Assembly: GCA_027600665.1 (NCBI GenBank)
Contig: JADGJL010000114.1
Span: 1 to 40,928 of the forward strand
Origin: Irineochytrium annulatum
Lineage: Eukaryota > Chytridiomycota > Chytridiomycetes > Chytridiales > Chytridiaceae
Length of the DNA: 40,928 bases
Direction of reading: 5' to 3'
Shown here: positions 22,601 through 32,862 of the stretch, piece by piece
Position numbering within the stretch: the stretch's first letter is position 1
Layout: every line of letters starts with the position of its first letter
Position numbers and translations under genes: made by a program
Notes under the pieces: generated by a model
Database searches by the model: none
What the model was told of the DNA's origin: nothing
The model's input: the letters and a program-made list of their open reading frames with translations, nothing else

Positions 22601-23104
22601 AGGGATGCCAGCCATCTATACGCTTTAGAGCATACTCTAATTGTATTTCTGTTCCTTTATCCAACTTATGCGCGTTTCTACTTTTCGTTTTCCCGCACAT
22701 ATTGTAGTTACTGTTAATGTGGCTGGAGGGTAAGAAGATGATATATAAATACATATGCGCTATGCTGTGCATAATCACGGCACTCACCTGAGAAAATACT
22801 TTCCGAAGGTCCGCCACTACAAAGGATTTTGTAATTAAATATTCGATAGCTGAATTACAGTACACGGTTAGAGCGTCGGGGTCCTCGATGGCATGGGTGT
22901 GGCGTTGGGGCAGGTAGTGGCGTAGATTCTATGTAGTCCATCGTCTCCTCCCAGCTAAGTATAGACTATTGTGCTAAGTGAACACGAGTGGCGTGCCCCC
23001 ACCCTCCCCCAATCCCAAGACTAACTTCAATATAGAGGCGAGTGTCCGTCCAAAGCGGAGGAAGCCAAGTCATTCCTAGGTGAACAATAACAATTTTAAC
23101 ATAA
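22601..23104. other. Intergenic stretch
   Basis: AT-rich 3' flank of the orphan membrane protein, up to the edge of the inverted duplicate. I see no gene, tRNA or repeat. Confidence 0.45.
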
Positions 23105-23816
23105 CGTAGGCAGGTACGCAGTCAAGAGCAGTCAACAGATATGAACCCTTAATGGACGCCACAACAACAGTCTGTCCTCAAAAAATGCCTAAAATCAGAG
23201 AAAGGAAGTGCTCAGCGCTCACTTCATCCTCGTGAACAAATCTGTTTGCTCATGCCAAGACATCTTCACCGTCAGAACCACGGCCAGCTATGTGTTAATT
23301 GCAGGAGCACACCAGCATCTCCTGAATGAAGGGTAAGTTTGACGTATTTCATTGACCAGTCAAGGCTGTTGGTGAAAGTTGCTATAGGCCAGAAATGAAG
23401 AAATACTCGTGTAATGTTGGGAATGCTGCTATCATAAATTGTGCGCCTATAGATTGCAATTTGCGAAAGATAAAGCAGCTTGTGATAACGGAAGCAACAA
23501 GTAAAAGAAATGAGCAATGCAGTACAGCGCAGGCGTGATGGCTCGGGACTAATTAGCAGATCTGCGTGTTGTCCGGCTTGACCCAAAAAACCCATCCGGG
23601 TCATGTTTGCTGCCAATCTGGCCGTCGACAGTCCACGGGAGATGGTCGACCCGCCTGCGAAGTATTGGCCGTCTGCAGCTTCTGAATGCAGGTGAAGGTG
23701 GCCGACGGAGAGGGCGAGGGCGCGACGCTGGTGAGGTGAGCAAGGTATCGAGGGAAGGTGAGTAGACTATGGATTGAATTTGAGGATTGCATTATTTGTA
23801 CTGATGATGATCTGTC
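23105..23816 (-). repeat. Duplicated segment, copy 2 (inverted, internally deleted)
   Basis: Read on the minus strand this matches 5261-6284, from ACAGATCATCATCAGTAC to GACTGCGTACCTGCCTACG, with scattered substitutions and small indels. Relative to copy 1 it lacks the 316 bp corresponding to 5391-5706: ACCTTCACCT is followed at once by GCATTCAGAAGC. The length difference between the copies (1024 vs 712 bp) is almost wholly explained by this one deletion. The copies are in opposite orientation, about 17 kb apart. Confidence 0.85.
23567..23766 (-). pseudogene. Copy 2 of the decayed Cys-rich secreted-protein gene
   Basis: This is the minus-strand counterpart of 5336-5852. At the position of copy 1's ATG it has TTG (CCTTGCTCACC instead of CCATGCTCGCC), and the central coding part is deleted. 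What remains is the start of the gene and the last exon-like block: it reads LADGQYFAGGST in one frame, GQIGSKHDPDGF in another, and VKPDNTQIC in a third. Because TAC stands here where copy 1 has TAA, this copy preserves an ancestral codon. It cannot encode the protein. Confidence 0.7.
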
Positions 23817-24231
23817 AGCACGTCGGGCGTTCACCAACTTTTACACAGCGGTGCATGGCCTACCTCCCGGCATGCGGCACCATGACGACGCAGATAATGA
23901 AAAGCTGCACACATAGCCTGGCTTTTTCGGGTTTAGGTATATGTTACGGTGTTACAGAAGAACATGGCGAAAACTGCAAACGAAAGTAAGATCCAGCTGG
24001 AGAAGAAAGCATTTTTTTGTTCTCAGTTCCAGCAGCCAAGCCCTCTATGGTGAAAAAAGGAAATTTCTCCCATTTCATTTATTTTCTACTTAGCAGCTTG
24101 GACAATCCAAGAACCGAGGACCATCATCTGCAGAACGCAGCAGCGATATCAAGAAGCAAACAAAGTGATGTATGAACGATGAGGCCAAATGTTAGATCAG
24201 CTTGTAAGTTGAGGCGAAGAGGACACGCAAC
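23817..24231. other. Intergenic stretch
   Basis: Between the inverted duplicate and the stop of the ML-domain gene (read leftward). It presumably holds the latter's 3' UTR. No gene, RNA or repeat is seen. Confidence 0.4.
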
Positions 24232-24799
24232 TTAGATGACGAAGTTGCGGTTCTGGACGCAGGTGACCTCGGAGCCGTCCGTGTTGGTGACAACGGCCTT
24301 GATGGCGACGGTCATGCCGCTTGGCGCGTTTGAGGGGATGTTGAAGGAGAAGGAAAGGGTCTCGTCGTCGCCAGGCTGGATGGGGCAGGAGACTCCTTGG
24401 GCTGAGCAGAGGTCCTCGTCCTCATTCAGGACGCTGTGATATCGTGAATACAGAGTTACTTTGAGACCATAGGAGCAGGGGAAAATCAAACAAACCTTAC
24501 GAAGCCGAAGACAGTCGCCGTGACGTGGATGGAGGCGCCTGCAGTGCCAGCGAAGTTTAGTACGGCCCCACGGGTTCAACGAACGTCTTCCTGTCCACAC
24601 CTGCAGTGACGGCGGTTGTGAGGTTGCCACCAACCGTAATATGGAGCGGCTCGCCCGGCACGACGGGTGACGGGCTGTAGGAGAGGCTCGTGAGCGTCAG
24701 GCTGTCGGACGTGGAGCCGCAGTTGGTGAATCCCGAAAGCGACTGGCCCATGACCGCGGTGGCGAGCACGAGGAAGGTGGCAACGGCAAGCTTCAACAT
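24232..24799 (-). CDS. ML-domain (NPC2/PG-PI transfer-like) secreted lipid-binding protein
   Basis: Exons: 24799-24601, 24538-24496, 24433-24232 (147 aa; human NPC2 is 151). A signal peptide (MLKLAVATFLVLATAVMG, 1-18) precedes a mature part that opens SLSGFTNCGS. The MD-2-related lipid-recognition fold is supported by the order LSYSPSPVVPGEPLHI, GNLTTAV, ATVFGFVSVLNEDEDLC, SCPIQPGDDETLSFSF and a final VTCVQNRNF. Cys27 and the last cysteine would form the NPC2 C27-C140 bond, and DLC/VSC the C93-C99 bond; the C42-C47 pair is absent. Family members bind sterols or phospholipids in the vacuole lumen or outside the cell. Intron 2's donor was set at AG|GTTTGT (24495) because only that keeps frame. 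A TATA box lies about 105 bp upstream. Confidence 0.83.
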
Positions 24800-24902
24800 G
24801 GCTGATGAGAGCCGTTGAGGGGTGGGCGACGGGAGACTGATGAGGAAGAGTGGCGGAAGTCTTACAAACTGTGGAAGACGCGTTGCTCTGCGCCCTGGGG
24901 TA

Positions 24903-24909
24903 CTTTATA
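24903..24909 (-). promoter_or_regulatory. TATA box of the ML-domain gene
   Basis: TATAAAG on the minus strand, about 105 bp upstream of the ATG at 24799, in a GC-rich surround. Position and sequence suit a fungal core promoter. The activity itself is an inference. Confidence 0.45.
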
Positions 24910-25498
24910 CGGGCGAGCAAGGCGCTGTGTTTTTAGTTGGCATAATTGCGAATACTTTCCAAATGTAGTTAGAAGTTGAGGACCCTGGTCACGTTGAACG
25001 GCCTCGCCAGCTGCGTCACCGACAAGACAGTCGCGGAGGCCACGTCGGTGTTGCATGCTGGCGAATGGCCCAGGTGGTTGCAATTCAAACCCTGTTCAGA
25101 ACTGCCGCACCCTCCCACCTCTGTCGCCATAGCGCAATGGGTTTTATGGGAAGGAAGGACGGGGTGGGGACGCGATGCCGATGGGTGCGGACGGAGTTTG
25201 TGGCGTCCAAGCACGCGTACTTTGTCATTGCTGATGCAGCGCGGTTATGCCATTGCTCAAGACACTGTGGGTCACGCCTCATCTGTTACCCTCTTTCTTA
25301 GTGGTCTTGATCATTTATCTTTAAGCGCACGTTGCTCTTCTATCGGCAATGCAAGGTCTGGTTGATGCTCATAAAGTATCATCCACTGAATTCACGGAGT
25401 CAACACCGCACCATACTTCTTAGTTACGAGAGAGCGCTGTCCCAAAGCCCATCGATTCCAAATGATGAAACGAACTAGCTAGCTGAACAACATAACCA
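24910..25498. other. Intergenic stretch
   Basis: Upstream of the ML-domain gene and downstream of the cytosine deaminase (both minus strand). The open frames here have no coding character and no family resemblance. No RNA gene was found. Confidence 0.4.
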
Positions 25499-26003
25499 TC
25501 AGACACCAATATCCTCGTTCCAAAGCTCAGGCTTCTCCTCGATGAACTTCCGCATCAGCTCCCTGCACTCGGCCGACTTGACTACAATTACCTCAACGCC
25601 CCGCTCCTTCAGCAACTTCTCCCCGCCCATGAATGTTTCGTTCTCCCCGATCACGACGCGCGGAATTCCGTACAGCAAGATGGCGCCCGTGCACATGTCG
25701 CAAGGCGACAAAGTTGTGTACATCGTGCACTTCCGCAGCACCGCAGATCGAAGGCGGCCGGCGTTCTCGAGGCAATTAGTTTCCCCGTGATGGATGGCCG
25801 AGCCTGCGAGAGTGGGTTCACCGCACGTCGACGAGAAGGGAGTCCGCACCCATCTGCACGCGACGATTGCGGCCGGTGGCGATGATCTCGCCGGTTTCGT
25901 TGTTCTGCATGCAGGCACCGACCGGGACGCCGCCCTCGGCAAATCCCGTCCGGGCCTCCTCAAGGGCCTTCGCCATCCCCAGCTTGTCATCCTTCAGAGG
26001 CAT
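25499..26003 (-). CDS. FCY1: Cytosine deaminase (FCY1 type)
   Basis: Exons: 26003-25850 and 25803-25499 (152 aa; yeast Fcy1 is 158). It hydrolyses cytosine to uracil and ammonia in the cytosol for pyrimidine salvage. It aligns with the yeast enzyme along its whole length: EGGVPVGACM near the start, QMGSAIHHGETNCLENAGR created across the intron, then MYTTLSPCDMCTGAILLYGI, VVIGENETF and an EDIG ending. Zinc ligands are His57, Cys86 and Cys89; Glu59 is the proton shuttle. The 46-bp intron (25849-25804) is required, because reading through destroys the HxE motif. The start is divergent with the D-lactate dehydrogenase gene, with only 51 bp between the ATGs. An FCY2-like permease is encoded about 12 kb away. 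Confidence 0.93.
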
Positions 26004-26054
26004 TGGCAATTGTGATCTTGATCAAAAAGTCGCGTTGGCATCCCCCTCTTAGCG

Positions 26055-27734
26055 ATGTCCCATCCACAATCCACGAAGCCGCCGTCACTCGCCACGACCT
26101 CGACGGCCCCCAGCCCCGATTCCACCGGCAACATCGACGCCTGCCTCGCGATTCTCCGCTCCCACCTCCCATCATCGCAGCTCACGACTGATCCCAAACG
26201 CCTCAAATCCCAATCCCACGACGTGTCCTACCACGAGCCCCGTCTCCCGCACGCCCTCGTCGTCGCCAATTCGGAAAAGGAGGTTTCGCTCGTCCTGAGG
26301 ACATGCAACGAGCACTGCGTGCCCGTGATTCCCAGGGCCGGCGGGACCAGCTTGGAGGGCCATGTCATACCGACTGAGGCCGGCGGGATTGTGCTGGACA
26401 CGACGGGGATGGATGCGATTCAGAGCGTGAATGAGAAGGACATGGATTGCGTGGTCGGACCGGGCGTTGGATGGGTGGAGCTGAAGGATGCGTTGAGCGA
26501 GCATGGTGGGTCTACTTGCACTCCTGCTCTTGACGCGTGCATTTCTCACAAGGCGCGTTAGGTCTATTCTTCCCGCCAGATCCCGGCGCGGCCGCCTGCG
26601 TCGGCGGCATGTGCGGCACGAACTGCTCTGGTACACTCGCTTTCCGCTACGGCACCATGAAGGACAACGTGCTCAACCTCCGCGTCGTGCTAGCCGACGG
26701 CACCGTGCTTCAGACACGCCGGCGGGCCGTCAAGTCCTCGGCCGGGTATGACCTCACGCGCCTCTTTATCGGTAGTGAAGGGACCCTGGGAATCATCACG
26801 GCCGCCACGCTCCGACTCCGCGTCATACCGCGTCACACGTCTATCGGCCTCGCCCAGTTCCCGACGCTGGACGCCGCAGCTGGCGTTGTGCAGAAACTGG
26901 CGAGATCGGGGGTAGGGTTCAACAGGCTGGAAATTCTGGACGACCTGTGCGTGAGGGCTGTGAATTTGCATGACCTGGAGCCGGAGGAGCGGTTTAAGGA
27001 GTGGACTACCTTGCTGGTCGAATGCGCGGGGGCGTCGGAGGTCGAGATGAGGGAGCAGGTCAAAGTGTTCACAGACGTATGCTCCAAGGTGGAGGGTGGG
27101 AGCGGCGTAACGATCTCTACGTCAAACACGGAGTCGGAGCGGCTGTGGAGCTTGAGGAAACGTGCGTTCTTTGCGGCGCCGGCGTTGAGAAGAGGGGAAA
27201 GTGATGTCGGAGTGCTGGTGACGGACGTCGCCGTGCCCGTATCGAGACTTGTAGAGAGCTTAGGGGAGGCAAAGCGGCTGTTAAAGCAGCGGCGGTTGGT
27301 CGGGCCGATCGTCGCACACGCTGGAGACGGGAACTATCACGTGTTGTTGGTAATCAAACGGACGGATATTGAGGAGGTGCACCGTGCGGAGCAATTACGG
27401 GACGACATTGCGCGGATGGCTATCGCGATGGATGGGACGTGCACCGGGGAGCATGGCGTTGGTACTGGCAAGCGGCATTTGTTGGTCGAGGTAACGGTCA
27501 TCATCTGCCATTTTAAGTACTAACTTGCTCTAGGAGGTTGGACCCGAGGCCATGGCTCTGATGCGAAAGTTGAAGAAGACCCTAGATCCTAACAACATTC
27601 TTAACCCAGGTTCGTTTTATCTTCTGATCTATTTTTGACGCACATTTGCAGGGAAGATCTTTTTGGATTCAGCGGAAGAAGCGTCGGTTATTGCTGGCAT
27701 CAAGAATACCCACATGTCGAAACCGAAGCTTTAG
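26055..27734 (+). CDS. D-lactate dehydrogenase (cytochrome type), FAD-linked
   Basis: Exons: 26055-26505, 26562-27490, 27534-27609, 27652-27734 (512 aa). It oxidises D-lactate to pyruvate and passes electrons to cytochrome c, usually at the mitochondrial inner membrane. The FAD-binding PCMH domain (about 55-235) shows VPVIPRAGGTSLEGHV, the ALSEHGLFFPPDPG join across intron 1, RYGTMKDNVLNLRVVLADG and SEGTLGIITAATLRL. The C-terminal FAD-oxidase domain has VAHAGDGNYHVLL and TCTGEHGVGTGKRHLL, followed by PNNILNPGKIFLDS. The N-terminus is Ser/Thr/Pro-rich, weakly compatible with mitochondrial import but without a clear presequence. A 2-hydroxyglutarate or glycolate oxidase relative is possible, but the order of motifs fits DLD/LDHD best. 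Confidence 0.9.
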
Positions 27735-27831
27735 AGCAGGAAGAGAGGGGTTACTGGGCTAACATCGTCCCTTCGTTTATTTCGTTCTCGTTCTGCGTTT
27801 GTATGCATATGACACCTCAATAAATACGTGC

Positions 27832-28217
27832 TTACGGCCTGGATAAGTTATTGCTAGGCTGCTTTCCGGCCTTGCCATCGGCTTGTTTTCCCGGCGCGCC
27901 TCCCTTCCCGTCCTTGCCCTCCGGCTTATAAACTTGCGGTTTGGCTGTCGCGGGAACGTTCGGGTTGTTGAGATGCTGCATCGTCCGCTCCCAGGCTAAT
28001 TACAAGCTTCGAATAAGCATGATAGACCGCGAAGAATGGAATGAAAACCTTTCGCGAAGTGCTCCTTCACTTCCTCGACGGTCGCCTTCCCGGAAACCAT
28101 GTTTGAGCCGATATCGCGCCGGGAAAAGTCCTCAAGGTCGACTAATCGAGTTGGTGGCTCGTCCACCTTGTATAAAGACGACGCTCCACTGCTAGGAGCA
28201 ACCCGATATGAGCGCAT
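27832..28217 (-). CDS. Small unknown protein (110 aa), divergent with VPS16
   Basis: Exons: 28217-28049 and 27995-27832. The 53-bp intron has a GTTTTC donor and a TTGTAATTAG acceptor and keeps frame, giving EEVKEHFAKAWERTMQHLN across the junction. The protein opens MRSYRVAPSSGASSLYKVDE, has an amphipathic middle and a Lys/Gly/Pro-rich tail (GKDGKGGAPGKQADGKAGK) that looks disordered and basic. Codon composition matches neighbouring genes. I do not recognise the family. Its ATG lies inside the first codons of VPS16 on the other strand; the next in-frame ATG would leave only 71 residues. It converges with the D-lactate dehydrogenase, with 97 bp between stops. Confidence 0.65.
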
Positions 28218-31200
28218 TATGGAGCGGACTCGGCGATCGCTTCTACAGGTTGGGACCGCCTGGGTTGGATCGTATTCTTACCGTCGCGGTAGGAAGGTCG
28301 AGACGTACTCGATGATGTGGCGGGACATGGATCTCTCCCGAGTGTTGATCGCCGCGGCGCCTTACGCCGGTCCCGTTGGTGAGCGCCTCCTTTCATATAC
28401 ATACTCGCTAGTGCTGATTCTTTTGTCGCTAAGCCATCATCCGCAACGACCGCAAGCTCATGACGCTCCACAATCAGTCCGTCAAGCCGGTCCTTCACAT
28501 CTACACCGGCGCCGGCGGCCTGCTGTACCAGATCCCGTGGGAGAAGGGCGGTCGAATCGTTGGGATGGGCTGGAGCAACACGGAGCATCTGGTCTGCGTG
28601 ACGGAGAGTGGGGTCGTGAGGGTATTCAGCCTGCAGGGGGACTGCGTGCAGTTCTCGCTGGGATCTGACGCGAAGGATTATGGCGTGATCGATTGCAAGT
28701 TTTGGTGTGTGTTGATTGCCATGAGAAACGGAGGCGCGTTACCTGACGTTGGGATGCAGGGATAATGGGCTGGTGGCGCTGCTTGGAAACTATCGAGCCG
28801 TGTCGGTATCAGACTACGACGAGCCGCGGCCAAAGGCGATGGTCGACATGGGTATATTCGTTGTCGTCGGCTGAATGCTGATGGAGTGTAGGGTTAACAC
28901 AGGCACCCACCTCGTGGTCTATTATCGCACCCCAACACTCCCTCAGCCGCCACCTCGAGATGCTTGTGTCCGTGGGTCCCACCATCCTGGTCGCGGACGC
29001 CTCCAACGTGCAAGACCAATTTCTCCACCAAGGCCCTTTTATATCGATGTGCGTGTCGCCTAATGGAAAGTACCTGGCTCTCTTTACTGCCGCGGGAAGG
29101 CTGTGGGTGGTTTCAACGGATTTCCAGAAGAGCTTGGCGGAGTTCTCGACGAACTCAACGAGCCCACCCTTGCAGATTACGTGGTGCGGGACGGACTCGG
29201 TGGTTCTCGTTTGGGATGAGACAATCTTAGTTGTTGGGCCGTTCGGGGAGTGGATCAAGTATACCATCGACAGTCCCGTGCATCTGGTGACGGAGATTGA
29301 CGGTGTGCGGATCATATGTAGGTTGCATCGAATTTCCGCCTTTTTTGACCGGGGGCCAGCATCCGACAAGTCGTTCTTCCTAGAGAAAGTCCCTGCTCCG
29401 GTCGAAGACGTCTTCAAGATCGGCTCCACAACACCAGGCGCGATTTTGTATGACGCCTACGATCATTTTGAGCGGAAAAGCGCGCGTGCGGACGAAAACG
29501 TGAGAAACATCAGATCGCAACTGACCGAAGCCGTGAACACGTGCTTGGAGGCTGCCGCGTATGAAACCGACCAATACCGGCAAAGGATGTGCTTGAAGGC
29601 CGCGTCGTTTGGAAAAAGCTTTCTCATTTCATATAACGCCGAGCGGTTTGTCAAGATGTGCAAGACCATTCGGATACTGAACGCTTTACGGCATTTTGAC
29701 GTCGGGATACCCTTAACCTTCGCGCAGTAAGTTTACTGGCAGCTCTATGTTACTTAAGGCTTGCAACCGCTAGATTCGTCCGCCTAACTCCCGACGTGGT
29801 TGTAAACCGCCTCGTGAACCGGCACCTGCACCTCCTCGCCCTCCGGATAAGCGACTACCTCCAGCTGAATCGGGACCGCGTGATGGTACACTGGGCATGT
29901 GCGAAGCTGAAGAAGATTACGGGCGATGGGGAGGAGACGTTCCAGGAGATCGTCCAGAAACTCGGCGGGTCCGGGTCGGACGTGTCGTACTCGGAGGTGG
30001 CGAAGGCGGCGTATCAGTCAGGGCACACGAAATTGGCGACGCATGTGAGCATCTTCGCGTTTTAAAACGGGGAAGTTGAAGGCGAGGAGATTGAGGGCGC
30101 TGAAATTGGGCACTCAAGGAATTTTGATGTTATTGAAGTTCCACGCCTGCAAGTTCTGAGTCCGGAGTTGCGAGGAAATAGAACGGGAGGGAAGAAGGAA
30201 ATCGTGGCTGGGGAAACTCGCTATCTTTATTCTAATTGTCGGCACGTCTCTGGTTTTAGCTGTTAGATTTCGAGCCAAGGGCAGGAAACCAAGTTCCGCT
30301 CCTGCTCAGCATGGAGCAAGACGACAGGGCTTTGTTGAAGGCAATTGAAAGCGGCGACACCGATCTGGTCTACAGCGTCATTTTGCACCTAAAGCGGAAG
30401 CACCCGCTGGCGGAGTTCTTCCGGATCATCCACGGAAAGTCTCTCGCTATGGACTTGGTGGAGGTCTACGCGAAGCAGCAGGACATGCAGCTGTTGAAGG
30501 ACTTCTACTACCAGGACGACCGCCGCGTCGAGCGCGCGAACGTTATTTTGTATGAAAGCTTCGAGCAAAACGTAAGAGTCGCGGTCTTTGGTTGCCGTGA
30601 TCTGATATCATTTTAAGCAAGTTGATCCACGCCTCAGTAAGCTGCGGGAGGCTCTGAAGCTGTATCAGGAGGATAAGGACCGCGTATTCGAGTACAAGGC
30701 GGTCGAGGACCAGATGGCATTGCTTAAGATACAAAGCAAGCTGGAAAAGGAAACGGGGCACAGCTTTTTTGACATGAGCATCAGCCAGACGATTTTCAAG
30801 CTGCTTTTGCTTGGTCATTTTGACAGAGCAAAGAAGATGAAGTCCGACCTTAAGGTACCGGAGAAGCGGTTCCTGTGGCTGAAATTGAAGGCCCTTATCG
30901 AACAAGTAAGTGAAGTAAGAAAATCTCGACACTAATACCTATTTTAGCGAAATTGGGACGGTCTTGACAAGTTCGTGAAGGAGTCCAGTAAGCAGCTCTC
31001 GGTAGGCAACATTGTTGAGTCCCTCATCAAAGCCGATGAGTACACTCAAGCAAAAGTGTGTATTTATTTTTCATCGTACTTTTTTTTGTACCCTCAACTA
31101 TCCAAATTCCCATTAACTAAACGCAAAATCAACTTCCTTAGAAATTAGCGGAACAACTAGCAAAGACACCGCAAGGAGCGCAAGAAGGGAACACATTCCT

Positions 31201-31234
31201 CGCATTAATCGGCAACAAATTATCCAGTCGATAA
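28208..31234 (+). CDS. VPS16: VPS16, core subunit of HOPS and CORVET
   Basis: Exons: 28208-28248, 28293-28378, 28434-28704, 28760-28859, 28903-29317, 29360-29726, 29774-30044, 30260-30571, 30618-30905, 30948-31055, 31142-31234 (783 aa; human 839, yeast 798). Vps16 is shared by both endolysosomal tethering complexes and holds Vps33. Exon 1 encodes MSALWSGLGDRFYR, matching the human LGDxxFYRK start, which fixes the ATG at 28208. The N-terminal propeller shows LIAAAPYAGPV, DGVRI and ITWCGTDSVVLVW. The Vps16_C solenoid shows SQLTEAVNTCLEAA, LKAASFGKSF, IRILNALRHFDVGIPLT, HWACAKLKK, VSYSEVAKAAYQSG, LLKAIESGDTDLVYSVILHL and RFLWLKLKALIEQ. The intron at 29318-29359 is 42 bp and free of stops. The intron at 30045-30259 (215 bp) is much longer than any other. 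Confidence 0.92.
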
Positions 31235-31286
31235 AAAACAAAGCATTACCAAAAAAGTAAAACACTACAGTACGCCCTCTCTTTTT

Positions 31287-32396
31287 TCAGCGACGATCAT
31301 AATACCTGTCATCGCTCCGTCTGTCGTGACCCCCTCGCCTGTCACGGTCCCTGTCGTAGTCGTAGCTACGGCGGTCGTCGTACCCTCTCCTGTCATCACG
31401 GCGATCGTCGTACCTCCTGCGGTCGTCGTAGCGGTCACGGTCGCGGTCGTAATGGCCGCCGTAGCTGCGATCCAGGCGTCCGCCGTCTAATTGCGAGTTA
31501 ATATACCAAATGACTCTACAATGAAAGAACTTACCTCGTTTGGGAGGTCCATGATATTGGCCGGGCGTGGGATCGCGGCCTCTAGCACGCTTAGCCTAAT
31601 TGCGTACAAAGTTAAACAAAAAAGAAGGCGAAAAACCAAAAAAAACCAGAAGGCAGAACAAACCTTCTCAACTTTGATATTTCGCCCATCAATTTCAACG
31701 CCGTTCATCCCTTCGACCGCGGCATCCGCATGATCCACGTTCTCAAAGCTGACGAAGGCGAAACGGCGAGATTCCTTCGTGTGAGGATCGTACCTAACCA
31801 CAATTTGCACATTAGACATTCCAAATCAACTTGATGTCAATCCGCTCCCAGCCTTCTCTGCAAATTCGTACATTATATTGCACTTGTCGATCTGTTGAAG
31901 TTTTGCGTTGCGTTAGGGACGTTGGAAATTATTTGTGTTGGTAAAAAGCGGAAGGATGCGGGGAGGTTGAAGGAGGGCGAAATCGAGAGGCCGACAACGA
32001 ACGACGACGAACGACGACGAAATAGCGGGGTCGATAATATTTCAGCTGGTCGCAACCAGTAATCACCTTGCCGAACTTTGAGAAGTGGGACTCCAGGTCC
32101 GCGTCTTTCGTGCGAGAGCTCAGACCGGAGACGAAAAGGTTGTTCCCGGGGTTCGACTCGGCCTCGTCCGTCGTCGACCTTACGAGCAAAGCAAGGATCC
32201 ATTAAAATTAGAGAGTTTAAAGGAAATAAAAAGTGATCGCACTCACTTTCCGTTGCCGTTGCTCTGTTCCGGGGAGCGGGAGCGACCTCGCTCGCGGTGG
32301 CGGTCCCGATCCGGGCTCCTCGAGTTGTCGCGCCTGTCATCACCGTCGGCATCTGTGGAGGGTTAGCTTACGCGCAGCTTGGATCGTCGCACCCAT
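31287..32396 (-). CDS. Tra2-like SR-type RNA-binding protein
   Basis: Proposed exons: 32396-32393, 32352-32247, 32178-32067, 31844-31831, 31793-31664, 31595-31535, 31486-31287 (208 aa). An N-terminal RS-like part (RRDNSRSPDRDRHRERGR) leads to one RRM (GNNLFVSGLSSRTKDADLES, then DPHTKESRRFAFVSFENVD), then the Tra2-type linker KRARGRDPTPGQYHGPPKR and a C-terminal RD/RY repeat tail rich in YDDRR units. The family regulates splice-site choice in the nucleus. Two parts of the model are weak: a first coding exon of only four bases (ATGG), and a 14-base micro-exon (31844-31831) chosen because it is the only frame-consistent GT-AG path I found between the RRM halves. It would give FGKRIDIKYDPHTK, two residues shorter than usual there. 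The stop is 52 bp from VPS16's. Confidence 0.78.
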
Positions 32397-32862
32397 AATT
32401 GAGTTTTGCTAAGTTTTGACGATCATACCCTCTATGTTGTCATATGTACCTGCACATTACTCTTCAGTTTTTTGTTACTGCCGGTCTTGCTTTACGGTGC
32501 AATTGGTTACTCAAACCCTCGACTCGAAGACCTACTTCCAAAGTCATACTTCCTTTTTTTTTCGACTTTTTTTAACATACGATTTTGGGGAGTAGACGAA
32601 GTAGCTGGTTCAGTAAACCCTGAAAAGTGAGCATAACCGGGCCCGTGGTGCCTTCAAGAAGTGTCGGCATCGTGCCCCAGTGGAACGCGTTGCCAGCGAT
32701 CCTTCGCGATCAGGCTTCAAGGCAAGCGGCTGCCGATGACGGTCGATCAGCCTAGAATCCGCCCTGGGACCGGCACGAAGGACTTCGCCAGCAGTGGTCA
32801 GGCCGCCGATTCATTTTAAGGAAGTGAGGACTTCGTGAAATTGCCGGAGAGAGATCGCTCAC
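32397..32862. other. Divergent intergenic region (Tra2-like / FAB1)
   Basis: It contains the promoters of two divergent genes. T-rich tracts lie near 32549-32574. I searched here for a FYVE-encoding exon of FAB1 and found no cysteine-rich frame. No RNA gene is seen. Confidence 0.45.

Noticed and set aside
24910..25400. Coding ORFs and possible tRNA in the gap between the ML-domain gene and FCY1
   Set aside because: No B-box-like GGTTCRANNCC in a fitting cloverleaf and no protein-like frame could be found.
31340..31450. Tandem repeat array of CGGTCGTCG-like units
   Set aside because: It is the coding sequence of the RD/YDDRR repeats of the Tra2-like protein, not an independent repeat or CRISPR array.
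31995..32025. Short ACGACGACGA microsatellite
   Set aside because: It lies inside an intron of the Tra2-like gene and is a simple trinucleotide-type repeat without further structure.
32397..32862. Missing FYVE exon of FAB1
   Set aside because: No frame here has the paired CxxC spacing or the basic R(R/K)HHCR motif of FYVE fingers.
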